A stretch of 53,235 nt of DNA. Source: a virus. Positions within the stretch are counted from its first letter, which is position 1. Each line of letters opens with the position of its first letter. The notes beneath the pieces were generated by a model. It was not told the origin of the DNA. It made no database searches and saw only the letters and a list, made by a program, of their open reading frames with translations. Shown here one piece after another: positions 5,764 to 13,195 of this stretch. A program made the position numbers and the translations under genes. Where the stretch lies: positions 1 through 53,235 of the IMG/VR virus record IMGVR_UViG_3300035701_000043. One strand, written 5' to 3'.

Positions 5764-5991
5764 ATGAACCCGAAACTATTCAAACAGTGGCGGGAGGAAG
5801 CCTACTACGAGTGGCTGACGGAACGCCGGGGCGGCCTCGCCGCGGCCCTGGCCTCTCTCGCGGAGGACGTCAAAGAAAACGGCCCCCTTGTCGACTGGGC
5901 GCGAGACACACGAATCCCACAAATCCTCAAGGAAATCAAGGAACTCGACAACGAACTTGAGGCGCTAGGGACGACTGAGGAAGTCACCTAA
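5764..5991 (+). CDS. Hypothetical protein (75 aa)
   Basis: A small acidic, helical protein beginning Met-Asn-Pro-Lys-Leu-Phe-Lys-Gln-Trp-Arg-Glu-Glu. It has no Cys and no membrane segment, and ends in a charged helix rich in Glu and Leu. It is packed tightly between neighbours in the replication operon (3 bases before, 1 base after), which supports it as a gene. Not recognised. Confidence 0.55.
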   Translation: MNPKLFKQWREEAYYEWLTERRGGLAAALASLAEDVKENGPLVDWARDTRIPQILKEIKELDNELEALGTTEEVT

Positions 5992-5992
5992 G

Positions 5993-6220
5993 ATGGGTGA
6001 TCGCAAACTCGGTCCTGTTGACAAGTTCATCCAAGAATGGGGCATCAAGCATGATTATACCTTCAAGAAATACCGTCCCGGCGACGCAGAAGTGACATTC
6101 AGAGATGATATGATGGATAAGGGTACCCTGAAGGAACTTCTCACCGATATTGACGTTGGGGGTCTGTACCTTTTCATCAGCGGCGAGTTCACCATCATCG
6201 AACCAGAGGAGGATGCCTAA
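5993..6220 (+). CDS. Hypothetical protein (75 aa)
   Basis: A small mixed alpha/beta protein, with Phe-Lys-Lys-Tyr-Arg-Pro-Gly-Asp-Ala-Glu-Val and a hydrophobic Gly-Leu-Tyr-Leu-Phe-Ile-Ser-Gly strand near the end. Its last codons contain GAGGAGG, which doubles as the ribosome site of the OB-fold gene. Not recognised; the context suggests a replication accessory protein. Confidence 0.55.
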   Translation: MGDRKLGPVDKFIQEWGIKHDYTFKKYRPGDAEVTFRDDMMDKGTLKELLTDIDVGGLYLFISGEFTIIEPEEDA

Positions 6221-6221
6221 T

Positions 6222-7214
6222 ATGCCGGGCGAAAAGAAGCAGGAGACCCTACCCACGGAGACCGTTCCAACGACCATCGAGACGAACCTCACCGACGCCC
6301 TCCGCCGCATAAACAATATTGAGGCCCGACTCAGCCCAGCCCTCGAACAGGTCAAGGCCGCCGCCGAGGTCGTTAACGACCTGAAGGATCGGGTCAAAGC
6401 CGTCGAGGCGGTCGCCGACAACTACGCGATGGGGAAGATCACCGCCGCCGCGGCCAGTATGATAGCTTCCGCGGTCACCGCCGCGATGCGGGATCTAGTC
6501 GAGTACAAGAAGGGCGCCGAGGAACGCATCGAGGCACGACACAACGGCACAAAACCGGCGTTGGTGGCTATAACACGCACTCCCCATCTCGATGAGGGGG
6601 TGATAGAACGCTTGGTTCAAGAAGAGCTGACGAAGGCGGCTGGACTTCTTACTAGGGAGGCAGCAACATACCTTGTATATAAAAATTTAGGCATCGGAAA
6701 CGAAGAAAAGCAAACACCCCCGCAAAGAGGTGAGAAGGGATTCACTAACCTTGGTACTATCACGCGAGGGATGAAGAACCTAAAGGTTAAGGGCCAACTC
6801 CTAGACGACCCCATCACCCGAGAGGTGGACACCCGGGTAGGGCCTAAAACCGTTTCATCCTTCCGCCTCGACGATGGAATGGGGGAGACCCGCATCAGTC
6901 TCTGGGGGAGGGAAACCGATGTCGCAAAGCTAATCGCCGGGACGATTGTCTCCCTCGAGGGGCTCAACGCCGATGCGCCTTTTGATGGTTTGCCGCAACT
7001 CTCAGGCGGCAAATGGGCGAAAATTCACCTCGGGGACGCTCCCGCATCAACCCCGCCCCCAAAAAGCGGCGGGTACTCGGGACAGATAGAGAACCCCGGC
7101 GGCCCCGCTACTGATAAACAAAAGAAATTCATGGACGATCTCAAAATCAGGTACGACGCCGGCATAACCAAAATCGAGGCATCAAACCTCATTGACCAGA
7201 AAAAGAAGAAATAA
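6222..7214 (+). CDS. OB-fold single-stranded DNA-binding protein, RPA-like (330 aa)
   Basis: The start at 6222 sits 8 bases after GAGGAGG; upstream in-frame codons lie inside the previous gene. Residues 1-150 are helical and charged, likely for oligomerisation. Residues about 186-275 form an OB fold: Leu-Lys-Val-Lys-Gly-Gln-Leu, a strand pair ending Ser-Ser-Phe-Arg-Leu-Asp-Asp-Gly, Ile-Ser-Leu-Trp-Gly-Arg-Glu, and Gly-Thr-Ile-Val-Ser-Leu-Glu-Gly. These are hallmarks of archaeal RPA or SSB domains. The tail (Thr-Asp-Lys-Gln-Lys-Lys-Phe-Met) resembles a small helical domain found at the end of phage ssDNA-binding and recombination proteins. It precedes PCNA by 16 bases, consistent with a replication operon. 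Confidence 0.75.
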   Translation: MPGEKKQETLPTETVPTTIETNLTDALRRINNIEARLSPALEQVKAAAEVVNDLKDRVKAVEAVADNYAMGKITAAAASMIASAVTAAMRDLVEYKKGAEERIEARHNGTKPALVAITRTPHLDEGVIERLVQEELTKAAGLLTREAATYLVYKNLGIGNEEKQTPPQRGEKGFTNLGTITRGMKNLKVKGQLLDDPITREVDTRVGPKTVSSFRLDDGMGETRISLWGRETDVAKLIAGTIVSLEGLNADAPFDGLPQLSGGKWAKIHLGDAPASTPPPKSGGYSGQIENPGGPATDKQKKFMDDLKIRYDAGITKIEASNLIDQKKKK

Positions 7215-7230
7215 TTACGATGGTGATTAG

Positions 7231-7974
7231 ATGCAGTTCAAGTTAACATCGATTGTAGGGTTCCGCGACCTGATCAAAGCCGTCTCCGCCGTCGCGGTGG
7301 AGGCGACCATCCTCAGCGACGAGGCCGGCATCAGCCTCAAAACCATGGACCCGAGTCACGTCGCCTTGGTGGAGTTCGCACTCCCCGCCGAATACTTCGA
7401 CGCCTACACCCCCGGCGAAAAGATAACCATTCACTTCCCTGAATTCCTCAAGTTCCTCGACCACATCGACAAGGACGAGGAGACGTGGATACACCTCGAT
7501 GAGGAGAAGGCGAGGCTCGTTATCCTCTGCAAGCGCGGGGGCCACAGCAGGCGCTTCGAGATGCCGATCCTCGGGCCGATCGATGACGAGGTGCCCCAGC
7601 CGAAGATGCTCTTCAAAGCGAAGGCGAGAATCCTCACGAGCGGCCTCAGGGTGGCGATAAAGGACGCGGTCCTCGTCAGCGAGCACGTCAAGGTGAGCGC
7701 CGAGGGTGGGGGGTTGAAGGTGAGCGCCGTCGGCGACATGGGGAGTGCCCACAGTGAGTGGGAGAAGGGGAGCGACGACCTCATAGACATCAAGGCCGAG
7801 GAGGACAGCTCGGCTACCTTCACCCTCAGCCTCCTAGACGAGATAGTGAGCGCCGCCGGTAACAGCGGCGAGGTGGCCACCATCGAGCTGAGCACCGACA
7901 CGCCCATCAAGATGGACTTCGAGTTACCGAAGGGGAAGCTCGTCTACTACCTCGCACCCTGCATAGGCGTCTAA
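7231..7974 (+). CDS. pcn: PCNA sliding clamp (247 aa)
   Basis: Full-length archaeal PCNA. The first domain begins Phe-Lys-Leu-Thr-Ser-Ile-Val-Gly-Phe-Arg-Asp-Leu-Ile and contains Leu-Lys-Thr-Met-Asp-Pro-Ser-His-Val-Ala-Leu-Val, the conserved MDPSHVA box. An interdomain connector follows (Met-Pro-Ile-Leu-Gly-Pro-Ile-Asp), and the end Lys-Leu-Val-Tyr-Tyr-Leu-Ala-Pro-Cys matches the family's YxLAP terminus. The clamp encircles DNA as a trimer and tethers polymerase, ligase and nucleases. A viral copy may capture host polymerase for viral DNA, since no polymerase gene is seen here. It is a strong marker of an archaeal host. Confidence 0.95.
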   Translation: MQFKLTSIVGFRDLIKAVSAVAVEATILSDEAGISLKTMDPSHVALVEFALPAEYFDAYTPGEKITIHFPEFLKFLDHIDKDEETWIHLDEEKARLVILCKRGGHSRRFEMPILGPIDDEVPQPKMLFKAKARILTSGLRVAIKDAVLVSEHVKVSAEGGGLKVSAVGDMGSAHSEWEKGSDDLIDIKAEEDSSATFTLSLLDEIVSAAGNSGEVATIELSTDTPIKMDFELPKGKLVYYLAPCIGV

Positions 7975-7992
7975 CTGGGGAGGCCCTTCACG

Positions 7993-8298
7993 TTGCCCCG
8001 TAGCCCCGAACATATCACCAAAAACATACTCCGCGTCCTCGCCGAGCGCCCCATGAATCTAACCAGGCTCCTCCGCGCCGCCAACCTCAGTTCCCACAAC
8101 AGTTCCCACAACCCAACACTCGAAAACCTCGTCAAAGAAAACCTGGTCAAACGAGAACCCCGCATCAACCCCCGATTCACGAGTTTCAAGATGCGGGAGA
8201 AGACGGAGCGACTCCTCGCCGAGGGCCACATCGGAGTACACTATCACGTCGTCATGTTCAGCATCACCGAAAAAGGGAGAAAGACCCTACGTGGATAA
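7993..8298 (+). CDS. Winged-helix regulator (101 aa, TTG start)
   Basis: The TTG at 7993 is preceded by GGGGAGG 11 bases upstream. The fold is visible: Ile-Leu-Arg-Val-Leu-Ala-Glu-Arg-Pro-Met-Asn-Leu-Thr-Arg-Leu as helices 1-2, a recognition helix with the repeat Ser-Ser-His-Asn, then Leu-Val-Lys-Glu-Asn-Leu-Val-Lys-Arg. The end (Phe-Ser-Ile-Thr-Glu-Lys-Gly-Arg-Lys-Thr) is the wing of MarR/ArsR-like archaeal regulators. It lies between PCNA and the primase-helicase. Confidence 0.65.
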   Translation: MPRSPEHITKNILRVLAERPMNLTRLLRAANLSSHNSSHNPTLENLVKENLVKREPRINPRFTSFKMREKTERLLAEGHIGVHYHVVMFSITEKGRKTLRG

Positions 8299-8310
8299 AG
8301 GAGCGGCTCT

Positions 8311-10932
8311 ATGATTAACCCATCCCCCATCTTAGCCTTCTACTATCGAGAAGAAAATCCGCCAATCCTATTCGGCAACGAATTAAAAAACCCCGGAAGC
8401 ATCCACGGAATAGGTTGGCAAACAGTACACCTAACAGAAGGAGAAATAGAATACTGGTCACAAAACGATAAAGTAGCTAACTCTGGAATAAGAACGGGAT
8501 ACCAGCGAAACGATGGGAGACGCCTCATAGCACTAGACTTTGACTGGACGTTCATCTACCCCCTGTGGTATGAAAAATTCAAGTCCCGCGCACAAACCTT
8601 CATCTGCCAAACACCAAGCATCGGCGCCCGCGTACTATACTGGACAAAAGAAGAATACGCCGGCAAACCATTCGAAAAAACAATTCACCTAGAATACCTA
8701 GGAAACCAGTATGCCGCCATATGGGAATGGGCCATAAACAACATCGGAGAAAAAGGAGACTATAAAATATTTCAAGACCTAAAAATAATCACCGACGACA
8801 CGATCCTCAAAGACACAACAACATTCATCGAAGAGCTACTAAACAAAAAATACCAGTTCCTGATGTATCCATGCATACAAAACCACCTAGCAAAAGCAAA
8901 GAAAAACATTTTCCTCAACCACGAACAAAGCCTCGCAATCCTCAACTTCATGGTGGTAAACGAATGCACAGACGAAGAAATCCATAATTTGAGACGAATG
9001 ATTGTAGACTACGATAAACACGACCCAAAAGGAATCGTAAAAATATATGATGAAGGAATAACAAACTCACAGATAAAAAACGGTAGAAAGTTTATTGAAG
9101 GTGGCGGATTACCTTTCCCATGTGTAGCAAAGGAACTGGGAAAAAGAGGATTAATAGAAATATTCGATTATAATGGCACAAACTGCATAAAGTGCCCCCG
9201 AAGAATAAGGCTTCTTGAAGGAAAAAACAATCTATTAGAATTAAAAGCAGATGATTTCTTCGAGAAAACAAAAGAAGGAAGAATAATAAAATCAAGTTTC
9301 ATACCTAGAAAACTAGGTGAGAAACTAAAAAACGAATATCGGTTCGCTAGTATAGACAAAAACCTACCAATTTATTATTACAGAGAAGAGACCGGGGCAT
9401 GGGATAAAAACGGGGAACGAAAAATCAGAGAAAAATGCTATCAAATATTAGAAGACTGCGCCATAAGAAACCATATAGAAGAAACAATCGCTTACATCAG
9501 AGACACGAGCTACATTGACCCAATAAAATTCGACCACGATGTAACAAAAATACCATGCTTAAACGGCACAATAAACCTCGTAAATGGTGAAATCACCGCA
9601 CACGACCCCGAACTCTACGCGCTCGCATACATACCACATAACTATGATAAAGAAAAAGACTGCCCAGAAATTAAGAAATTCTTCAATGAGGTCGTCAGAT
9701 CAGAAGACATCGATTTCTGGCAAGAATGGCTCGGCTACCACCTCTGGCGAGAATACACATACCATAAGGCACTACTATGCCTAGGCGGAGGAAGAAACGG
9801 AAAATCAACCGCCCTAAAACTAATACGCGCCTTCGTAGGAAGAGACAACGCCGAAGCTCACACACTACAAGAAATAGTATCAGACAGATTCGCCAAAGCC
9901 GACCTCTACGGAAAACTAGCAAACATCGCCGCAGACATCAGCGCAGAAGAGTTGAAACGAACCGACAAATTCAAAGCCGCGACGGGCGGCGACCTAATAT
10001 CAGCCCAAGAAAAATTCAAAGCAATATTCAATTTTATTAACTATGCAAAACTAACATTCAGCGCAAACCAAATACCAAAAGAAGAGGCAGACAAATCCGA
10101 AGCCTTCTTCGTCAGATGGCAAATGATAAACTTCCCAAATAAATTTGACGAAGGCAACCAAGACCCCGATAAAATCAAGAAGATAACAACAGAAGACGAA
10201 ATGTCCGGGTTGATAAACTGGGCCATCCAAGGACTCCACCGATTAATAGAAAACAGAAAATTCACTAACACGCCAACAACAGAGGAAATCCAAGAAAAAT
10301 GGGATCAAGGATCAAACCCAGAAAAAGCCTTCTACCAAAACTGCATACAAATAGACGCCGAGGCCGAACCAATAAAAAAGGAAGACGTACATGTAGCTTA
10401 TGTAAACTATTGCAAAAACAACAAAATTACTTATGTTGGATTAACAACATTCTGCTCCAGAATCTACCCAGAAAGCCAAGGATCAGTACAAACAATACAA
10501 ATAAAGAATCCCAATCCTCCCCCAAAAAGAATCAAGGTATGGAAAGGCATCAAACTAAAATGTAACTTAGAGGACGACGAACAGAAAGAGATCTGCACGG
10601 GTTGCACGGGATCACCCCCCCTCCCTACTCGGCACCCATTAAAATTAGATGATATAAATAAAAATATAGGGGGGGGATATAAAACACCCCCTGATCCCGT
10701 GCACCCCGTGCAAGCAGAGGTTTCTTCATCTCCAGAGCCTCCGAAGCCGAATCTTGAGGAGAAACTAAAGAAAATCCTGAGTTTATTATCATTAGGCGTC
10801 AGCTCAACCGACTACATCGCCGGCAAATGCGACCTCAAAAGCGATGAGGCGTCGCGCCTCCTAGCGATGCTAACACGTGAAGGGCAAGTGTTTCAGCCGC
10901 CGGGAAGCGACCTATGGAGGCGATCGACATAA
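8311..10932 (+). CDS. Primase-polymerase / SF3 helicase, D5-like (873 aa)
   Basis: The N-terminal 180 residues resemble the bifunctional primase/polymerase (AEP) domain: Gly-Ile-Arg-Thr-Gly, then Leu-Ile-Ala-Leu-Asp-Phe-Asp-Trp as the metal-binding acidic strand, and Gly-Ala-Arg-Val-Leu-Tyr. Residues about 460-640 form the SF3 helicase: Walker A Gly-Gly-Gly-Arg-Asn-Gly-Lys-Ser-Thr near 491, an Asp-Ile-Ser-Ala-Glu-Glu segment for Walker B, and Leu-Thr-Phe-Ser-Ala-Asn-Gln-Ile-Pro as motif C. The C-terminal 80 residues form a winged helix. Between helicase and winged helix lies a low-complexity linker encoded by the inverted-repeat element 10594-10712. The first 2.2 kb are strikingly A-rich on the coding strand, unlike the genes before and after, suggesting a separate origin. 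Role: unwinding and priming viral DNA. Confidence 0.9.
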   Translation: MINPSPILAFYYREENPPILFGNELKNPGSIHGIGWQTVHLTEGEIEYWSQNDKVANSGIRTGYQRNDGRRLIALDFDWTFIYPLWYEKFKSRAQTFICQTPSIGARVLYWTKEEYAGKPFEKTIHLEYLGNQYAAIWEWAINNIGEKGDYKIFQDLKIITDDTILKDTTTFIEELLNKKYQFLMYPCIQNHLAKAKKNIFLNHEQSLAILNFMVVNECTDEEIHNLRRMIVDYDKHDPKGIVKIYDEGITNSQIKNGRKFIEGGGLPFPCVAKELGKRGLIEIFDYNGTNCIKCPRRIRLLEGKNNLLELKADDFFEKTKEGRIIKSSFIPRKLGEKLKNEYRFASIDKNLPIYYYREETGAWDKNGERKIREKCYQILEDCAIRNHIEETIAYIRDTSYIDPIKFDHDVTKIPCLNGTINLVNGEITAHDPELYALAYIPHNYDKEKDCPEIKKFFNEVVRSEDIDFWQEWLGYHLWREYTYHKALLCLGGGRNGKSTALKLIRAFVGRDNAEAHTLQEIVSDRFAKADLYGKLANIAADISAEELKRTDKFKAATGGDLISAQEKFKAIFNFINYAKLTFSANQIPKEEADKSEAFFVRWQMINFPNKFDEGNQDPDKIKKITTEDEMSGLINWAIQGLHRLIENRKFTNTPTTEEIQEKWDQGSNPEKAFYQNCIQIDAEAEPIKKEDVHVAYVNYCKNNKITYVGLTTFCSRIYPESQGSVQTIQIKNPNPPPKRIKVWKGIKLKCNLEDDEQKEICTGCTGSPPLPTRHPLKLDDINKNIGGGYKTPPDPVHPVQAEVSSSPEPPKPNLEEKLKKILSLLSLGVSSTDYIAGKCDLKSDEASRLLAMLTREGQVFQPPGSDLWRRST
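10594..10712 (+). repeat. Origin-like inverted-repeat element, copy 1 (inside primase-helicase gene)
   Basis: The left arm at 10594-10614 starts TGCACGGGTTGCACGGG. The right arm at 10692-10712 is its reverse complement with one mismatch in 21. Between them lie a C-tract, TCCCTACTCGGCA, an AT-rich core and a G-tract followed by ATATAAAA. Each arm carries the eight-base word TGCACGGG twice. The whole element recurs inverted at 21775-21891. The reading frame stays open across it (Cys-Thr-Gly-Cys-Thr-Gly ... Val-His-Pro-Val-Gln). Iterons flanking an AT-rich core are typical of replication origins; function is inferred. Confidence 0.75.
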
Positions 10933-11015
10933 TTTTCACGATTTATTTTATGATCCAAAATTGGATGAAGGAGTTGAACGAAAAAATTGTGTAGCCTAGA
11001 ATGGATTTGGGTTTT

Positions 11016-11045
11016 CCCCTTAGGGGTTAAGGCGCCTGACGGCGC
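11016..11045 (+). terminator. Tandem hairpins after primase-helicase gene
   Basis: CCCC-TTA-GGGG (11016-11026, with a looser outer stem) and GCGCC-TGAC-GGCGC (11032-11045) form two adjacent hairpins in the 139-base gap. They could end the replication transcript or shape the leader of the metallophosphoesterase gene, whose ribosome site follows at 11057-11065. Confidence 0.35.
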
Positions 11046-11071
11046 AACAACCACAGAGGAGGTGAAACCCG

Positions 11072-11848
11072 ATAATTAAGACACCGGGCGAATATAGGAA
11101 GATTCTGGTACTCGCGGACACGCATGTTGGCAGCAAGTACGCCGTGATGCCTAGCCGCTTCAATAATTACTCGGCTCAGAAACTCCAACTCACCATCCTC
11201 AAGAAATGGACGCAAATGTGCAACCAAGTAAAGCACTGTGAATATGTAATAATTGACGGAGACGTTGTCGATGGCAAGGCTAAGGCCACCGAAGGAAAAG
11301 ACGTGTGGACGGCGGACGTTGATGAGCAGATCGACGCCGCCGCCGAGCTAGTTAACCAGATAGATTATGACAAACTACTCGTCGCTTACGGGTCACCATA
11401 CCACACGGCTGAGAACCTGAACGCTGACCAAATCTTCGCCAAGAAGATGAACGCCGTTAAGCACGACCACGAAATCAGTTTCCAGCCAAACGACTGCAAG
11501 GATATTCTACACATCAGCCACATGGTTGGCGTCAGCACAGCAAGTTGGCAGTACCGGACAACGCCGCTGGCCAAGGAACTTGTCGCGGCGCTTCTGAACG
11601 AGAAAACGCTTTACAAGTACAAGTGCATCATACGAGCGCACGCGCATTACTATGTTAGCGTCGCCTTCAGTAGCTTCGGCTTCATCACGCCGTGCTGGCA
11701 AACACGCACGCCGTACATGATTCGTAAGGGCTTGTCACTGATTCCGAAGCTGGGCTACGTGGTCCTACCGATCAGCGACGACGGGTATCTTGGCGGCATT
11801 GAGGCGCATACCTTCGATATGCCGCGGGGGGAGTTGGTGAAGGCTTGA
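11072..11848 (+). CDS. Calcineurin-like metallophosphoesterase (about 258 aa), no standard start codon
   Basis: The metal-site motifs are in order: Leu-Ala-Asp-Thr-His-Val-Gly (residues 13-19), Ile-Asp-Gly-Asp-Val-Val-Asp-Gly (about 61-68), Tyr-Gly-Ser-Pro-Tyr-His in place of the usual GNH(E/D) motif (about 105-110), and Arg-Ala-His-Ala-His-Tyr (about 188-193). The first ATG (11144) lies after the essential Asp-x-His, so translation must begin earlier. Between the upstream stop (11063-11065) and 11144 there is no ATG or TTG, and the only GTG (11141) is also after Asp-x-His. A strong AGGAGGTGA ends at 11065, 6 bases before ATA (11072) and 9 before ATT (11075). Either a rare start is used or a small indel broke the N-terminus. 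Likely a nuclease or phosphatase in DNA or RNA processing. Confidence 0.75.
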   Translation: MIKTPGEYRKILVLADTHVGSKYAVMPSRFNNYSAQKLQLTILKKWTQMCNQVKHCEYVIIDGDVVDGKAKATEGKDVWTADVDEQIDAAAELVNQIDYDKLLVAYGSPYHTAENLNADQIFAKKMNAVKHDHEISFQPNDCKDILHISHMVGVSTASWQYRTTPLAKELVAALLNEKTLYKYKCIIRAHAHYYVSVAFSSFGFITPCWQTRTPYMIRKGLSLIPKLGYVVLPISDDGYLGGIEAHTFDMPRGELVKA

Positions 11849-12006
11849 TGACAGTCAGCGTTCAGCACGAAACCATTGTGGTGCCTGAGGGGTGGTGGCT
11901 CGAGGCGGAGGAGTCGCCTCCGGCGGCTGAGGTTGAACCTCAGCGCGTTGGGGCTTCGCCGCTTGACCCGTCACTCTTCGAATGGGTAAAAGGGCGAAAA
12001 ATATGA
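11848..12006 (+). CDS. Small hypothetical protein (52 aa)
   Basis: The ATG overlaps the stop of the phosphoesterase gene (TGATG). The product is acidic and Pro-rich with a Gly-Trp-Trp-Leu-Glu-Ala segment and ends Phe-Glu-Trp-Val-Lys-Gly-Arg-Lys-Ile. No family recognised. The tight coupling suggests that it acts with the phosphoesterase. Its stop runs straight into the G-rich repeat at 12022. Confidence 0.5.
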   Translation: MTVSVQHETIVVPEGWWLEAEESPPAAEVEPQRVGASPLDPSLFEWVKGRKI

Positions 12007-12021
12007 GGATGAGGTACGGTG

Positions 12022-12059
12022 GGGTGTGGTAAGGTCGGGTGAGGTAGGGATGAGGAAAA
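12022..12059 (+). repeat. 38-bp G-rich direct repeat, copy 1
   Basis: Identical over 38 bases to 12735-12772. The repeat is built from GGT(A/G)AGG-like words (for example GTAAGGTCGGGTGAGGTAGG), purine-rich on the coding strand. It lies right after one gene's stop; the second copy lies right after the stop of the next gene, so the two bracket 12135-12704. Confidence 0.9.
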
Positions 12060-12134
12060 TAATCGGTTTCAGAAACGTAGTCGATACGGCCTCGGAAGAG
12101 GCCTGGGTAAAAACAGGAATGGGGGTGAAAATAG

Positions 12135-12704
12135 ATGAATGAAAATCTTAGACGAGTCCAAATCAAAATCAAGGGCATACGCCCCTATCTCCAGCATCGC
12201 CGCCCATCGTCGGTGGAAGAGGTAGCGGAGATGTCGCTTGTCGTTCAGAAACTACAGAAAAACCCATTCGACATGGAGGCTGGCGGCAATGAAGCTGCGT
12301 TAAGTACCTACAAAAACAAGGACAACGTATACTACATCCCCTCAACGCACCTCCAAGAAGCCCTCGTCAAAGCCGGCTCAGAAATCAACGTCAAAGGCAA
12401 AGGAAAGAAAACCTACAAAGACTACATGAAAAGCTACGTCTTCGTCGACCCCGATGAAATTCCCATACAGCCACAGAAATACGAGTTAGACCGGGCATTC
12501 GTCAAAGTCCAGCGTAACGGCATATATCGGCATAGGCCCCGCTTCGAGAACTGGGGCGCGGAATTCTCATTAATGATCACAGACCCGACACTGCCACTCG
12601 ACGAAATCAAGAAAATCCTAGAGATCGCAGGCACCAGAAAGGGCATCGGCGACTACCGCCCACGATTCGGCCTATTCGAAGTAACCGCGTTTGACGTTGT
12701 TTGA
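12135..12704 (+). CDS. Hypothetical protein with a RAMP-like glycine loop (189 aa)
   Basis: Begins with a beta strand (Val-Gln-Ile-Lys-Ile-Lys-Gly-Ile). It contains Tyr-Tyr-Ile-Pro-Ser-Thr-His-Leu-Gln-Glu-Ala-Leu-Val-Lys-Ala-Gly, a substrate-loop-like segment, and ends Gly-Ile-Gly-Asp-Tyr-Arg-Pro-Arg-Phe-Gly-Leu-Phe-Glu-Val. A glycine-rich loop followed by a final strand is reminiscent of RAMP-superfamily (Cas7/Cas5-like) proteins, and similar short proteins occur in phage recombination or replication regions. This is a weak structural hint only. A GGGGGTGAAA ribosome site precedes the ATG. It is bracketed by 38-bp direct repeats. Confidence 0.6.
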   Translation: MNENLRRVQIKIKGIRPYLQHRRPSSVEEVAEMSLVVQKLQKNPFDMEAGGNEAALSTYKNKDNVYYIPSTHLQEALVKAGSEINVKGKGKKTYKDYMKSYVFVDPDEIPIQPQKYELDRAFVKVQRNGIYRHRPRFENWGAEFSLMITDPTLPLDEIKKILEIAGTRKGIGDYRPRFGLFEVTAFDVV

Positions 12705-12734
12705 GGATGGGGTGTGGTTTGGTAGGGTAAGGTT

Positions 12735-12772
12735 GGGTGTGGTAAGGTCGGGTGAGGTAGGGATGAGGAAAA
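12735..12772 (+). repeat. 38-bp G-rich direct repeat, copy 2
   Basis: Exact copy of 12022-12059. It is preceded by a degenerate version of the same GGTNNGG words (12709-12734), so the second locus is longer. Recombination between the copies would delete the intervening gene (713 bp). Confidence 0.9.
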
Positions 12773-12791
12773 AATCAAAGAGGAATAAACC

Positions 12792-13007
12792 ATGAACGAG
12801 CGAAAATGGGTCTCCGGGCCGGGCATCGGTGAACTTTACGAGCGGTTGGTCGCCTACGCTGTCGGCCTCGTCGACTACGGTGCTTATTATAAGGCTGTCA
12901 AAGCCGTCATCGCCGAGATGAGCGCCGGCGTCAAGGAAATCCGTGATGTTGAGGACGTGAAAACTTGGTTCCGCCGCTGGTTCGGCGTGGAGGTCGAATT
13001 AAAATGA
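12792..13007 (+). CDS. Hypothetical protein (71 aa)
   Basis: A helical protein with an aromatic segment (Leu-Tyr-Glu-Arg-Leu-Val-Ala-Tyr-Ala-Val-Gly-Leu-Val-Asp-Tyr) and a C-terminal Trp-Phe-Arg-Arg-Trp-Phe motif. A ribosome site GAGGAATAAACC precedes the ATG. The stop overlaps the next start (ATGA). Not recognised. Confidence 0.55.
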   Translation: MNERKWVSGPGIGELYERLVAYAVGLVDYGAYYKAVKAVIAEMSAGVKEIRDVEDVKTWFRRWFGVEVELK

Positions 13008-13195
13008 GTATTTCCATGTTCTGTGAACAAATCGTTCACGCCGCGAAAACAGAGAAGAAAAAGAAGCAGTATAACCCCGATTTTTTGGCGGCTACGAGAA
13101 AACGCGGAAAAGACCACTACCAAGAAAAACAGAGAAAAGAACGGGCGGCGAAGAGGGCGGCTAATTCTAAAAGAAGAAAGGAGGCAGAAAAATGA
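13004..13195 (+). CDS. Small, strongly basic protein (63 aa)
   Basis: The start overlaps the previous stop (ATGA). From residue 14 on, nearly half the residues are Lys, Arg or Glu in a continuous helix. Such proteins often bind nucleic acid. Start and stop overlaps on both sides make this a credible operon member. Not recognised. Confidence 0.5.
   Translation: MSISMFCEQIVHAAKTEKKKKQYNPDFLAATRKRGKDHYQEKQRKERAAKRAANSKRRKEAEK

Noticed and set aside
7243-7910. Minus-strand frames opposite PCNA
   Set aside because: Shadow frames caused by GC-rich codon use of a certain PCNA gene.
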